A DNA stretch of 64,000 bases from Modicisalibacter ilicicola DSM 19980 (GTDB lineage: Bacteria; Pseudomonadota; Gammaproteobacteria; Pseudomonadales; Halomonadaceae): contig NZ_FQUJ01000017.1 of assembly GCF_900128925.1 (NCBI RefSeq), positions 1 to 64,000 on the forward strand, written 5' to 3'. Positions 1 through 11,617 of this stretch are shown piece by piece. The notes beneath the pieces were generated by a model that was not told the origin of the DNA, searched no databases, and was given only the letters and a program-made list of their open reading frames with translations. Both the position numbers and the translations under genes were made by a program. Numbering within the stretch: position 1 is the stretch's first letter; each line of letters begins with the position of its first letter.

Positions 1-149
1 ATCCCCCACTACCGGGCAGATTCCTATGCATTACTCACCCGTCCGCCGCTCGCCACCAGGGAGCAAGCTCCCCGTGCTGCCGCTCGACTTGCATGTGTTA
101 AGCCTGCCGCCAGCGTTCAATCTGAGCCATGATCAAACTCTTCAGTTAA
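1..149 (-). rRNA. rrs: 16S ribosomal RNA, 5' end only
   Basis: Read on the minus strand, the window begins inside a 16S rRNA gene. The universal 5' primer site AGAGTTTGATCATGGCTCAG lies at about 143-124, followed by the conserved stretch about GGCGGCAGGCTTAACACATGCAAG and by GGACGGGTGAGTAATGC. The gene continues past the left edge, so only about 150 nt are present. The mature 5' end is placed near 149 by analogy with gammaproteobacterial 16S genes and may be off by a few bases. Leader, boxA and promoter lie upstream at 150-400, so this is the start of a full rrn operon. The V1/V2 region looks like Halomonadaceae; that is recognition by eye, not a computed match. Confidence 0.97.
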
Positions 150-289
150 AGTCTGATAGTCCTTGTCCTGCAATACAGGCAGCGGACCAAACTGGTCCAA
201 GGTCAAACGTGCTTGACGCGTCGCTTGCCTCGAGTTAGGTGACTGCGTCACCCCTCGCCGACAAGCGCCCACATGAATTACCTGATCGA

Positions 290-302
290 TTGTTAAAGAG
301 CG
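290..302 (-). promoter_or_regulatory. rrn leader boxA antitermination site
   Basis: On the minus strand the sequence CGCTCTTTAACAA matches the classic rrn boxA core (TGCTCTTTAACAA), lies about 140 nt upstream of the 16S 5' end, and is followed by a typical rrn leader stretch (GTGGGCGCTTG). In Enterobacteria and relatives boxA recruits NusB/NusE to make the transcription complex resistant to Rho. Role is assigned from sequence and position. Confidence 0.88.
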
Positions 303-348
303 ATGCGGGGCCTGGGAAGCGTGTCCTCGTCGGCGCCAGCGGATGCGT

Positions 349-377
349 ACTTTACGGATCTCGGCGGACGCTGACAA
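349..377 (-). promoter_or_regulatory. rrn P1-type promoter
   Basis: Reading the minus strand there is TTGTCA (377-372), a 17-bp spacer and TAAAGT (354-349), about 200 nt upstream of the 16S gene and just ahead of boxA. An A/T-rich stretch at 385-400 (TGAATTTTTTCA on the minus strand) sits where an UP element would be and overlaps the last codons of pssA. The -35/-10 match, spacing and position support a sigma-70 rRNA promoter. Fis sites were not identified. Confidence 0.75.
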
Positions 378-396
378 GCCCCCGCGGTGAAAAAAT

Positions 397-1236
397 TCAT
401 CCTGCCGGCTTGTTGTCACGACGCATCTTGCGCATCAGCGCCATGACTGGCCCCGAAGCCACATAGCAGCCGAAAAGGGTCAGCAGCATGACCGAGGGCT
501 CGAGCGAGATGACCACGAAACCCAGCACGATGATCAACAGGGTCACGAAAGGCACTGGCCCTTTCACATCGACATCCTTGAAGCTGTAGTAGCGGATATT
601 GCTGACCATCAACACACCGGCAGCAGCCACAACCAGCGTCATGAGCACCTTGAAACCAAAAGCTTCGGCATCGAAGTTGTGGAAGACCCAGACACAGCCG
701 GCTACCAGTGCAGCTGCGGAGGGGCTGGGCAGGCCGATGAACCACTTCTTGTCGACCGAGCCGATCTGCACGTTGAAACGCGCCAACCGAAGCGCCGAAC
801 AGGCAACATAGACGAAGGCGGCGATCCATCCGATCTTGCCGATGTCCTGCAGTATCCAGGCAAACGCCACGACGGCCGGAGCCACTCCGAAGGAGAGCAT
901 GTCGGCCAGGCTGTCGTACTGGGCGCCGAACTCGCTCTGGGTGTTGGTCAGTCGAGCAACTCGACCGTCCAGTCCGTCAAGCACCATCGAGACGAACACG
1001 GCGATGGCCGCCGCAGCGAAATCGCCATTGATCGAGGCGACGACGGCAAAAAAGCCGGAAAACAGGGCCGAGGTGGTAAACAGGTTGGGCAGCAGGTAAA
1101 TGCCACGTCGGCGGGTTTTCTTGCCGTCCTCGATCGTCTCTTCGACGATATCGGTCTCCCGGGCGAAGTCGGAGAACTCGGAGCCGGGCGTCGTCGATGC
1201 CGAGGATGGTTCTTCCTGATTGGGGTGTTGAGTCAT
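397..1236 (-). CDS. pssA: CDP-diacylglycerol--serine O-phosphatidyltransferase
   Basis: This inner-membrane enzyme transfers a phosphatidyl group from CDP-diacylglycerol to L-serine, giving phosphatidylserine, the precursor of phosphatidylethanolamine. The 279-aa protein has a charged N-terminal tail, then several hydrophobic helices starting near residue 45. The full CDP-alcohol phosphatidyltransferase signature DG-x2-AR-x8-G-x3-D-x3-D runs from about Asp90 to Asp112, so the catalytic aspartates are present. It is the membrane-type PssA found in pseudomonads and halomonads, not the soluble phospholipase-D-like enzyme of E. coli. A start 27 nt further upstream is open, but the ATG at 1236 has GAGGT four bases ahead and is preferred. 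The gene ends about 20 nt before the rrn -35 box, on the same strand. Confidence 0.93.
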   Translation of the reverse strand: MTQHPNQEEPSSASTTPGSEFSDFARETDIVEETIEDGKKTRRRGIYLLPNLFTTSALFSGFFAVVASINGDFAAAAIAVFVSMVLDGLDGRVARLTNTQSEFGAQYDSLADMLSFGVAPAVVAFAWILQDIGKIGWIAAFVYVACSALRLARFNVQIGSVDKKWFIGLPSPSAAALVAGCVWVFHNFDAEAFGFKVLMTLVVAAAGVLMVSNIRYYSFKDVDVKGPVPFVTLLIIVLGFVVISLEPSVMLLTLFGCYVASGPVMALMRKMRRDNKPAG

Positions 1237-1331
1237 AGACCTCGTTCCATTGCCGTAGGGCATGAGCCATCATTCTACATCGTGTCATCGGTAACGATAG
1301 GCATACACCCGAGGCGATTGCCAGCGCCGAA

Positions 1332-1365
1332 ACGTCAAAGGCGCGGAAAACCGCGCCTTTGACGT
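1332..1365 (-). terminator. ilvC terminator-like hairpin
   Basis: A perfect 15-bp inverted repeat (ACGTCAAAGGCGCGG, AAAA loop, complement) lies 31 nt after the ilvC stop on the minus strand. The following T-run is short (TTT), so it may be a weak intrinsic terminator or an mRNA-stabilising stem. Confidence 0.65.
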
Positions 1366-1395
1366 GCTGGACATTGCCGTTTTCGATCGAGCCGA

Positions 1396-2490
<1,095 letters not shown>

Positions 2491-2523
2491 TCATGTTGGC
2501 AGCCAAGATACGCCAGGCGAGAC

Positions 2524-2549
2524 GTTGCGTAAAACGCTATATTTGCAAC
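2524..2549. promoter_or_regulatory. Candidate IlvY operator between ilvC and ilvY
   Basis: The ilvC-ilvY gap contains an interrupted inverted repeat GTTGC...GCAAC (2524-2528 and 2545-2549) around an A/T-rich centre. This fits the dyad-with-spacer form used by LysR regulators, and its position 30-110 bp from the two start codons fits a shared operator. In E. coli IlvY binds tandem sites in the same gap and activates ilvC when substrate is bound. The exact IlvY contacts here are inference. Confidence 0.45.
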
Positions 2550-2577
2550 ACCATAATTCACCAGATGAAATGCGCAC

Positions 2578-3459
2578 ATGGACTTCAGGCCCCTGAAACA
2601 CTTTCTTGCCCTTGCCGAGACCCTGCATTTCGGGCGTGCCAGCGATAGCTGTCACGTGAGTCCCTCGACCCTGAGCCGCACGATCCAGCAACTGGAGGCG
2701 AGCCTCGGCGTCAGGCTTTTCGTGCGAGACAACCGCAGCGTCCATCTCACCCGAGAAGGCCGTTTATTCCAGCGCTATGCCCGGGATGCCCTGGAGCAGT
2801 GGGAGCTGATGCGACACTCCCTGATGAGCGAAGCCGGTGAACTAGCAGGGGAGATCAGCATCTACTGCTCGGTCACCGCCAGCTACAGCTTCCTCTACGA
2901 GCTGCTCAGTGAATTTCGTCTACGCCACCCGCGCATCGAACTCAAGCTGCATACCGGCGATCCGGCGGACGCCATCCACCGGGTACTCGGGGGCGATGAG
3001 GACATAGCGATCACGGCGCGCCCCGAAACGCTGCCTCGGCAACTCGCCTTCAAGCCCATCGCCCGATCGCCTCTGGTCTTCATTGCCCCGGACGAACCGG
3101 CGGGCTGGGTGCCTTCCACGGCCTTTCCACCTCAAGCGAGCGAATGGGCGCGGGCTCCGATGATCCTCTCCGAGACGGGGCTGGCCCGGGAACGCACCGA
3201 TGCCTGGTTTGGCGCGCTGGGCATCAAGCCGCACATCTATGCCCAGGTGGGAGGCAACGAAGCCATCGTCAGCATGGTCGGACTGGGTTTCGGCATCGGC
3301 GTGGTGCCCAAGATCGTGCTCGACAACAGCCCCCTGGCCGACCGCGTGCGACTGCTGGACATACAGCCCGCGCTGTCGCCCTTCGACGTGGGGTTATGCG
3401 TCACGGAAAGGAAGCTCAGGAATCCGTTGATCCATGCGTTATGGGGTCAGGCTCACTGA
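2578..3459 (+). CDS. ilvY: LysR-type transcriptional activator IlvY
   Basis: IlvY is a LysR-family regulator that, in enterobacteria, activates ilvC in response to acetolactate or acetohydroxybutyrate and represses its own gene. This 293-aa protein has an N-terminal winged helix-turn-helix (about residues 1-60, including HVSPSTLSR) and a periplasmic-binding-like effector domain (about 90-290). Several stretches match E. coli IlvY closely by recall: the start MDFRPLKHFLALAE, the block FVRDNRSVHLT, and the GGNEAIVSMV segment near residue 223. The divergent position next to ilvC is the standard ilvY arrangement and makes the name secure. Confidence 0.93.
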   Translation: MDFRPLKHFLALAETLHFGRASDSCHVSPSTLSRTIQQLEASLGVRLFVRDNRSVHLTREGRLFQRYARDALEQWELMRHSLMSEAGELAGEISIYCSVTASYSFLYELLSEFRLRHPRIELKLHTGDPADAIHRVLGGDEDIAITARPETLPRQLAFKPIARSPLVFIAPDEPAGWVPSTAFPPQASEWARAPMILSETGLARERTDAWFGALGIKPHIYAQVGGNEAIVSMVGLGFGIGVVPKIVLDNSPLADRVRLLDIQPALSPFDVGLCVTERKLRNPLIHALWGQAH

Positions 3460-3483
3460 ACGGCCACAAGAGCAGGCAAGAGA

Positions 3484-3505
3484 AAGCCGCTCCGGGGAGC
3501 GGCTT
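3484..3505 (-). terminator. Intrinsic terminator of ilvIH
   Basis: A perfect 10-bp stem (AAGCCGCTCC with its complement, two-base centre) lies 20 nt after the ilvH stop. It is followed on the minus strand by a T-rich run (TTTCTCTT). It separates the converging ilvY and ilvH genes. Confidence 0.8.
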
Positions 3506-3524
3506 GGAGGGTGCCAATAGACGC

Positions 3525-4016
3525 TCACAGGCTGAGCATCTTGTCGCCGCGGGCGATGCCCGACACACCGGTACGGGCGACTTCCAGAATGCCGATCGGC
3601 GCCATGGCCTGGACGAAGGCGTCCAGCTTGCCGGCATCGCCGGTAATCTGGACAGTGTAGACACTGGGGGTGACATCGACCACCTGGGCTCGGAAGATGT
3701 CCGCCGTGCGCTTGACCTCGTCACGCTGCGCACCCAGAGCCTTGACCTTGACCAGCATCAGCTCCCTTTCGATGTGGTTGCCTTCGGTCAGGTCCACCAG
3801 CTTGACCACGTCGATCAACTTGTTGAGCTGCTTGGTGATCTGCTCGATGATCCGGTCGTCGCCTATCGTGGTCACGGTCAGCCGCGACAGGGTTTCGTCC
3901 TCCGTCGGCGCCACGTTGAGCGACTCGATGTTGAAGTTGCGCTGGGAGAATAGCCCGACCACCCGGGACAGGGCACCGGGTTCGTTTTCCAGCAGGATCG
4001 AAATGATATGGCGCAT
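3525..4016 (-). CDS. ilvH: Acetolactate synthase small (regulatory) subunit
   Basis: IlvH/IlvN is the regulatory subunit of acetohydroxyacid synthase. It stimulates the catalytic subunit and mediates feedback inhibition by valine. The 163-aa length is typical of the IlvH type. The N-terminal ACT domain (about residues 3-75) starts with the family block ISILLENEPGALSRVVGLFS, and the C-terminal ACT-like domain follows. Its start codon overlaps the stop of the large-subunit gene by one base, so the two are translationally coupled in one operon. The name ilvH rather than ilvN follows from its pairing with an ilvI-type large subunit. Confidence 0.95.
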   Translation of the reverse strand: MRHIISILLENEPGALSRVVGLFSQRNFNIESLNVAPTEDETLSRLTVTTIGDDRIIEQITKQLNKLIDVVKLVDLTEGNHIERELMLVKVKALGAQRDEVKRTADIFRAQVVDVTPSVYTVQITGDAGKLDAFVQAMAPIGILEVARTGVSGIARGDKMLSL

Positions 4017-5773
4017 CAGGTCCGCTCCGTCTTCGAAAGCAGCATGTCACGCATGGAGCCGAGAGGCACATGCATCGGATAGACGTGTTCGCGCGGATCG
4101 ACATAGACGTCCAGGAACACCAGCTCGTTCTTGTTCGCGAAGGTCCGCTCGAGCGCCGGCTCCAGGTCCTCGTAGCGTTCCACCCTGAGCGCGGTGAAGC
4201 CGTAGGCCTCGATCAACTGCTGAAAGTCCGGCAATGACTCCATGTAGGAGTGGGCATGGCGCGACTTGTAGTTCAGGTCCTGCCACTGGCGCACCATGCC
4301 CAGCGAGCCGTTGTTGAGATTGACGATCTTGACGCCGATGCCGTACTGCTTACAGGTCGACAGCTCCTGCATCATCATCTGGAAGCTGCCTTCCCCGGTG
4401 ACGCAGATCACGTCGTCGTTCGGGTAGCTCTGCTTGATGCCCATGGCCGCCGGGAAACCGAAGCCCATGGTACCCAGCCCCCCGGAGGTGATGAAACGGT
4501 TGGGCTTGTCGAACTTGTAGTACTGACCGGCGAACATCTGGTGCTGACCGACATCGGTGGTGACGAAGGCCTCGCCGCGCGTCATCCGGCAGATCTCCTC
4601 GATCACCTGCTGGGGCTTGATCGGCTCGCCTGGCTCCGCGGGTTCGTACAGCTTGCCACGACGCTCCTCTCGCCAGCCGTCGATCTTTTCCCACCACTCG
4701 GCGAGCGCCTCCGGGTTGCCCGGTTCGCGTCCCTGGACCAGGCTGATCATCTCGTTGATGACGCTGCCGGCGGGCCCCACGATCGGCACATCGGCCCGCA
4801 CGGTCTTGGAAATCGAACTGGGGTCGATGTCCACATGCACGATCTTCGCCGTGGGGCAGAACTTCGAGGTACTGTTGGTCACGCGATCGTCGAAGCGCGC
4901 GCCGATGGCGATGATCAGGTCGGCATGGTGCATGGCCATGTTGGATTCATAGGAACCGTGCATGCCCAACCAGCCCAGGGATTGGCGATCGCTCTGCGGA
5001 TAGGCGCCGATCCCCATCAGGGTGGTGGTGATCGGGTGGCCGAGGCGACGCACCAGATCGGTCAATGCCTCGCACGCCTGGCCGGTCACCACCCCGCCGC
5101 CGGTATAGAACACCGGACGACGCGCCTTGAGGATCAACTCCACGGCCTTCTTGATCTGTCCGGAATGCCCCCGGGTGACCGGGTTGTAGGAGCGCATCTT
5201 GACCTTCTTCGGGTAGACGTACTCGTAGCGCTCGGTGGGCGAGGTCATGTCCTTGGGGATGTCCACGACGACCGGCCCCGGGCGGCCCGAGGAAGCCAGG
5301 TAGTAGGCCTTCTTGAGCACCGCCGGTATCTCGGCGGGATGACGGATCGAGAAGCTGTGCTTCACGATCGGACGGGTCACCCCGATGATGTCGGTCTCCT
5401 GGAAGGCGTCTTCGCCGATCAGGTGGCTGGCCACCTGACCACACAGCACCACCATCGGGATCGAGTCCATGTAGGCGGTGGCGATGCCTGTCACGGCATT
5501 GGTCGCGCCGGGACCGGAGGTCACCAGCACCGTGCCCGGCTTGCCGGAGGCCCGCGCATAACCGTCGGCGGCATGGGTCGCGGCCTGCTCATGGCGGACA
5601 AGAATGTGTTTGACAATATCCTGGCGGAACAGCGCGTCGTAGATATGCAGCGCGGCCCCCCCCGGATACCCATAGATGTACTCAACGCCCTCATCCTGCA
5701 GGAAGCGGGCGATCATATCGGCGCCGGAAAGCAATTCCACTGTTGTTTCTCCCCTGGAGGTCTCGAGTGCCAT
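4016..5773 (-). CDS. ilvI: Acetolactate synthase large (catalytic) subunit
   Basis: This thiamine-diphosphate enzyme condenses pyruvate with pyruvate or 2-ketobutyrate, the first common step of branched-chain amino-acid synthesis. The 585-aa protein has the three expected domains. The catalytic glutamate is in RHEQAATHAADGYAR near residue 60. The C-terminal cofactor-binding motif reads GEG...NN instead of the textbook GDG...NN; from memory this variant is shared with pseudomonad IlvI. Two starts are plausible: ATG at 5773 with GAGAGGG upstream (chosen), or GTG about 30 nt downstream with GGGGAG before it. The gene is followed directly by ilvH and then a terminator. Confidence 0.95.
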   Translation of the reverse strand: MALETSRGETTVELLSGADMIARFLQDEGVEYIYGYPGGAALHIYDALFRQDIVKHILVRHEQAATHAADGYARASGKPGTVLVTSGPGATNAVTGIATAYMDSIPMVVLCGQVASHLIGEDAFQETDIIGVTRPIVKHSFSIRHPAEIPAVLKKAYYLASSGRPGPVVVDIPKDMTSPTERYEYVYPKKVKMRSYNPVTRGHSGQIKKAVELILKARRPVFYTGGGVVTGQACEALTDLVRRLGHPITTTLMGIGAYPQSDRQSLGWLGMHGSYESNMAMHHADLIIAIGARFDDRVTNSTSKFCPTAKIVHVDIDPSSISKTVRADVPIVGPAGSVINEMISLVQGREPGNPEALAEWWEKIDGWREERRGKLYEPAEPGEPIKPQQVIEEICRMTRGEAFVTTDVGQHQMFAGQYYKFDKPNRFITSGGLGTMGFGFPAAMGIKQSYPNDDVICVTGEGSFQMMMQELSTCKQYGIGVKIVNLNNGSLGMVRQWQDLNYKSRHAHSYMESLPDFQQLIEAYGFTALRVERYEDLEPALERTFANKNELVFLDVYVDPREHVYPMHVPLGSMRDMLLSKTERT

Positions 5774-6140
5774 TTCGCCCTCTCGAATGGACGACGAAAA
5801 TCGAGTGCGGCAATGCGCCGCTGCCGGTCACGCCGGCACCTGATGCCAAACCCTGGCGTTATACGGCCCGGATAGGGCCTGCACTCTATATCGCGACGGG
5901 TCGCCGCGTCGGGGTTGGGCCAGGCCGGGCGGTAGGCCCATACCTGGAATCCTTGCAAGGCGGGTAGAGGTCTCGCACCTACCCTTCGCGTAGCGCCCGG
6001 GGATCGCCCGATATTGCCACGCCCACGATCAGGAACCGTCAAGATTCCATTAGCCGGGTGAAGCTGTCAACCACCCGGCTCGCCGGGAGGTAGTGCATCG
6101 GGAGCGAAAACGCAAGGCGCGAAGTCGCGTGCGACGAAAA
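5774..6140. other. Intergenic region upstream of ilvI
   Basis: This 367-bp stretch between the clpB terminator and ilvI has no convincing coding sequence. It holds a 9-bp inverted repeat AGCCGGGTG/CACCCGGCT with an 11-nt loop at 6052-6080. On the minus strand the loop contains TTGACA, a possible -35 element, but no good -10 lies at the right spacing. Weak -10-like sequences (TATAGA, TATAAC) occur nearer ilvI. I looked for an attenuator leader peptide rich in Leu/Ile/Val codons and did not find a convincing one. Confidence 0.4.
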
Positions 6141-6161
6141 GGCCCGCCGGAACGGCGGGCC
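6141..6161 (-). terminator. Intrinsic terminator of clpB
   Basis: A perfect 9-bp GC stem (GGCCCGCCG with its complement, 3-nt loop) lies 28 nt after the clpB stop. On the minus strand it is followed by TTTTCGTC. Confidence 0.82.
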
Positions 6162-6188
6162 GAAAGGTTACCGATTTCTCGGGAAGCG

Positions 6189-8774
<2,586 letters not shown>

Positions 8775-8841
8775 CGAATTCCTCCTAAGGGGCAGGGCAC
8801 GTTCGGACGCGCCCTGCGGCCTCTATTGACGTTGACATATT

Positions 8842-8870
8842 CAATGGAGGTATGTTGGGAGGCTTTCAAG
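8842..8870 (-). promoter_or_regulatory. Sigma-32 (heat-shock) promoter of clpB
   Basis: On the minus strand CTTGAAA (8870-8864), a 14-bp gap and CTCCATTG (8849-8842) match the RpoH consensus CTTGAAA-N11-16-CCCCATNT almost perfectly. It lies 68 bp upstream of the clpB start, which is a known heat-shock gene. Confidence 0.85.
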
Positions 8871-8937
8871 CCGGCGGGTAGCGAAAGCAGCAGCGCAATT
8901 GATCGAGATCAATCTGGAGGGCGGCGCACGATTTCGA

Positions 8938-9693
8938 TCATCTGAGCCAGATCACGCTGGCCATTCTCCCCGTGACGCCATCATCCCGGCGGTGGGAATA
9001 GAAGCGCGGTTCGCAGGCGGTGCAGAAATGCCCGCCGCTTATGTGGGATATGCCCAGGCGTTCCAGGCGCAGCCGCGCCAGACGATACAGATCGCCCATG
9101 TAGTGCCCGAGACGATAGGGGCTGGGCTCGAAGGCGCCGGCGGCTTCGGGCTGGACCGCGACGAAGGCCTCGAAGACCTCCTTGCCCACCTCGAACTGGG
9201 CGTTGGAGATGGCCGGGCCCAGCCAGGCCATCAAGTCGTCCGGGGCACATCTCAGTGCCGCGACGCTGGCTTCGAGCACCCCACCGGCCAGGCTGCGCCA
9301 TCCGGCGTGAGCCAGCCCGACGCGGCTGCCCTGTCGGTCGCACAGGAACACCGGCAGGCAGTCCGCGGTGAGAATCACGCACGCATGCCCCTTGTCGAAG
9401 GCCACCGCGGCATCGCCCTGGGGCGGCGCTTCGGCGAACTCCGGGCGGTACTCCTGAACGACGCTGGCGCCATGCACCTGATCGAGCCACAGCAGCGGGC
9501 GTTCATCATCGATCTGTGTCGCCAGAAGATCGCGGCAACGAGCGACCGTGGCCGGGTCGTCGCCGACGTGGAGCGCCGGGTTGAAGGCCGCATAGGGCCC
9601 CTGGCTGGGCCCGGTTTCCCGGGTCGTGATGAAGGCGCCGACGGTGCTCGGCGCCGGCCAGTCGGGTAGCAGCAGGGTCGGTTGGTCGCTCAC
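8938..9693 (-). CDS. pgeF: Peptidoglycan-editing factor / purine nucleoside phosphorylase PgeF (YfiH family)
   Basis: This 251-aa protein belongs to the YfiH/PgeF (multicopper polyphenol oxidase-like, Laccase_4) family. E. coli YfiH helps keep peptidoglycan composition correct, and other members cleave adenosine and inosine phosphorolytically. Visible family motifs are WLDQVHG, TADCLPVFL, GLAHAGWR and the C-terminal SHRRDDGVTGR, which carry the conserved His and Cys residues of the metal site. The start is GTG at 9693, with GGAGGA six bases upstream. It overlaps the rluD stop by 4 nt (GTGA), so the pair is translationally coupled. Whether it acts as phosphorylase or cell-wall editor here cannot be told from sequence. 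Confidence 0.9.
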   Translation of the reverse strand: MSDQPTLLLPDWPAPSTVGAFITTRETGPSQGPYAAFNPALHVGDDPATVARCRDLLATQIDDERPLLWLDQVHGASVVQEYRPEFAEAPPQGDAAVAFDKGHACVILTADCLPVFLCDRQGSRVGLAHAGWRSLAGGVLEASVAALRCAPDDLMAWLGPAISNAQFEVGKEVFEAFVAVQPEAAGAFEPSPYRLGHYMGDLYRLARLRLERLGISHISGGHFCTACEPRFYSHRRDDGVTGRMASVIWLR

Positions 9694-10649
9694 GTGCGCT
9701 CCTCCGAATCGACCCTCAGGTAGTCGAGCAGCATCAACAGGTCGTCCGGCAGGTCGGCGCGGAACTCCATCGACTTGCCATGACGCGGATGAAGGAAGGC
9801 CAGCTTGCGGGCGTGCAGTGCCTGGCGCGGAAATTCGCGCAGGATCTCCTTGAGGGTATCGGACGCCCCGGCAGGCACCTTGAAGCGACCACTGTAGAGG
9901 GCGTCCCCGATCAGGGGGAAGCGCCGATAGGCCATGTGCACGCGAATCTGATGGGTACGCCCGGTCTCCAGCTTGCAACGCACGTGGGTATGGCCGCGAA
10001 AGCGCTCGACGACCCGGTAGTGAGTCACCGCCGACTTGCCCGAGGCGGTGACCGCCTGACGCTTGCGATCCTTGGGATGGCGTCCGATCGGCGCATCCAC
10101 CGTGCCACCGGCGGTCATCACGCCGATGACCACCGCGTCGTATTCGCGAGACACGCTGCGCGCCTGAAGCTGTTCGACCAGCGAGGTCTGGGCCGCCAGG
10201 GTCTTGGCGATGACCATCAGTCCGCTGGTGTCCTTGTCGAGACGATGCACGATGCCGGCCCGGGGAATGGCGGCCAGCCCCGGGCAATGATGCAGCACCG
10301 CATTGAGCAGGGTACCGTCCGGGTTGCCCGCGGCGGGGTGCACCACCAGCCCCGGCGGCTTGTCGATGACCAGCACATCCTCGTCCTCGAAGACGATCTC
10401 CAGGGCGATGGCCTGGGGCTCCCAGCGCGCCTCCTCCTCGAGCACCGCGTGCAGCGTCAGGCGTTCGCCCCCGTAGATCTTGTCCTTGGGCCTGGCCTGG
10501 GCGCCATCCAGGATCAAGGCACCCTGCTTGATCCAGGTCTTGAGTCGCTCGCGGGAAAAATCGGGAAACAGCTCCGCGGCGGCCTGGTCGAGACGCATGC
10601 CGACCATGGCCTCGGGAATGGATTCGTCGCGATCGATGGTCTCTGACAT
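9690..10649 (-). CDS. rluD: 23S rRNA pseudouridine(1911/1915/1917) synthase
   Basis: RluD converts three uridines in helix 69 of 23S rRNA to pseudouridine, which is needed for normal 50S assembly and peptide release. The 319-aa protein has an N-terminal S4 RNA-binding domain (about 15-75) and the RluA-family catalytic domain. The motif GIVHRLDKDTSG places the catalytic aspartate at residue 138. The order rluD-pgeF-clpB, with bamD divergent, is the same as in Pseudomonas, which supports RluD over RluC or RluA. Confidence 0.93.
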   Translation of the reverse strand: MSETIDRDESIPEAMVGMRLDQAAAELFPDFSRERLKTWIKQGALILDGAQARPKDKIYGGERLTLHAVLEEEARWEPQAIALEIVFEDEDVLVIDKPPGLVVHPAAGNPDGTLLNAVLHHCPGLAAIPRAGIVHRLDKDTSGLMVIAKTLAAQTSLVEQLQARSVSREYDAVVIGVMTAGGTVDAPIGRHPKDRKRQAVTASGKSAVTHYRVVERFRGHTHVRCKLETGRTHQIRVHMAYRRFPLIGDALYSGRFKVPAGASDTLKEILREFPRQALHARKLAFLHPRHGKSMEFRADLPDDLLMLLDYLRVDSEERT

Positions 10650-10759
10650 GGCGTGCGTGGGCCTGTGGCGTTTCGCCCGTGCAGGGCTTTGCTTTATAGT
10701 GAGCCGAATTTGGCCAATTCTAGCATGGCCGACATGGATTGCCCGACATGAGGACGACG

Positions 10760-11557
10760 ATGCGCGCTATTTCCCTGGCCGCCCTATCGCTGGCCGCCGC
10801 CCTGCTGACCGGCTGCGCCAGCAACGAGGCCGCTCCCGATCTTCAGGAACAGGAGCTTTACCAAAAGGCTCAGACATCGCTGGACGCGGGACGCTACAGT
10901 ACGGCCGTCACCCAGCTCGAGGCGCTGGACACCCGTTTCCCCTTCGGCAGCTATGCACAGCAGGCCCAGCTGGAACTGATCTATGCCTACTACAAGGTGG
11001 ACAACTGGGAAGCCGCCCGGGCCGCCGCCAGTCGCTTCATCCGCCTGCATCCGGATCATCCGCAGGTCGATTACGCCTACTACATGCGCGGCCTGGCCGC
11101 CTATCAGGCGGGGCGTTTCAGCCTGGAGGGCCTGGAGCTGATCGACATTTCCAAGCGTGACCTGGGGGCCTCCCGGGACGCCTACGTCGATTTCGGCGAA
11201 CTGGTACGGCGCTACCCCGACAGCCCCTACGCCGCCGATGCCCGCCAACGCATCGTCTACCTGCGCAACGTGCTGGCCCGCAGCGAACTGCAGGTGGCCG
11301 ACTTCTATCTGCGCAAGGGTGCCTACGTGGCGGCCATCGAGCGAGGCCGCTGGGTCATCGAGCACTACCCGCAGTCCACCGCGACCCGGGACGCCCTGGC
11401 GGTCATGGTGGAAGGCTATCTCGGCATGGACATGCGCGATCGTGCCCGTGACGTGCTGGCGACCCTGATCGAGAACGACCCGGACAACCAGCGCCTGGAA
11501 GGTCGCACCTTCGAGCCGGTGTACGTCGATGCCCGGCCCCTTCGCCTCGACGGCTGA
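10760..11557 (+). CDS. bamD: Outer membrane assembly lipoprotein BamD
   Basis: BamD is the essential lipoprotein of the BAM complex that folds beta-barrel proteins into the outer membrane. The predicted 265-aa precursor has a signal peptide ending in the lipobox LLTGC, with Cys19 as the lipidated residue, followed by TPR-like helices (YQKAQTSLDAGRY, LELIYAYYKVDNW). Upstream starts at 10739 (TTG) and 10748 (ATG) are in frame. The ATG at 10760 has GAGGA about five bases ahead and gives the more typical signal peptide. It is divergent from rluD, the usual gammaproteobacterial arrangement, and is followed by an intrinsic terminator. Confidence 0.94.
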   Translation: MRAISLAALSLAAALLTGCASNEAAPDLQEQELYQKAQTSLDAGRYSTAVTQLEALDTRFPFGSYAQQAQLELIYAYYKVDNWEAARAAASRFIRLHPDHPQVDYAYYMRGLAAYQAGRFSLEGLELIDISKRDLGASRDAYVDFGELVRRYPDSPYAADARQRIVYLRNVLARSELQVADFYLRKGAYVAAIERGRWVIEHYPQSTATRDALAVMVEGYLGMDMRDRARDVLATLIENDPDNQRLEGRTFEPVYVDARPLRLDG

Positions 11558-11583
11558 CGCTTTCGTTTATTGCACGACCCCAA

Positions 11584-11614
11584 GCGACCTCGCCGGTCGG
11601 CGAGGCCGCCTTTT
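11584..11614 (+). terminator. Intrinsic terminator of bamD
   Basis: An 8-bp stem CCTCGCCG/CGGCGAGG with a two-base loop, extended by three more pairs past one mismatch, runs directly into TTTT at 11611-11614. It lies between the converging bamD and nadE genes. Confidence 0.75.
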
Positions 11615-11617
11615 GGC

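Noticed and set aside
10695-10700. TATAGT as the bamD -10 box
   Set aside because: No acceptable -35 element lies at 16-18 bp; on the other strand TATAAA is equally plausible for rluD, so no promoter was called.
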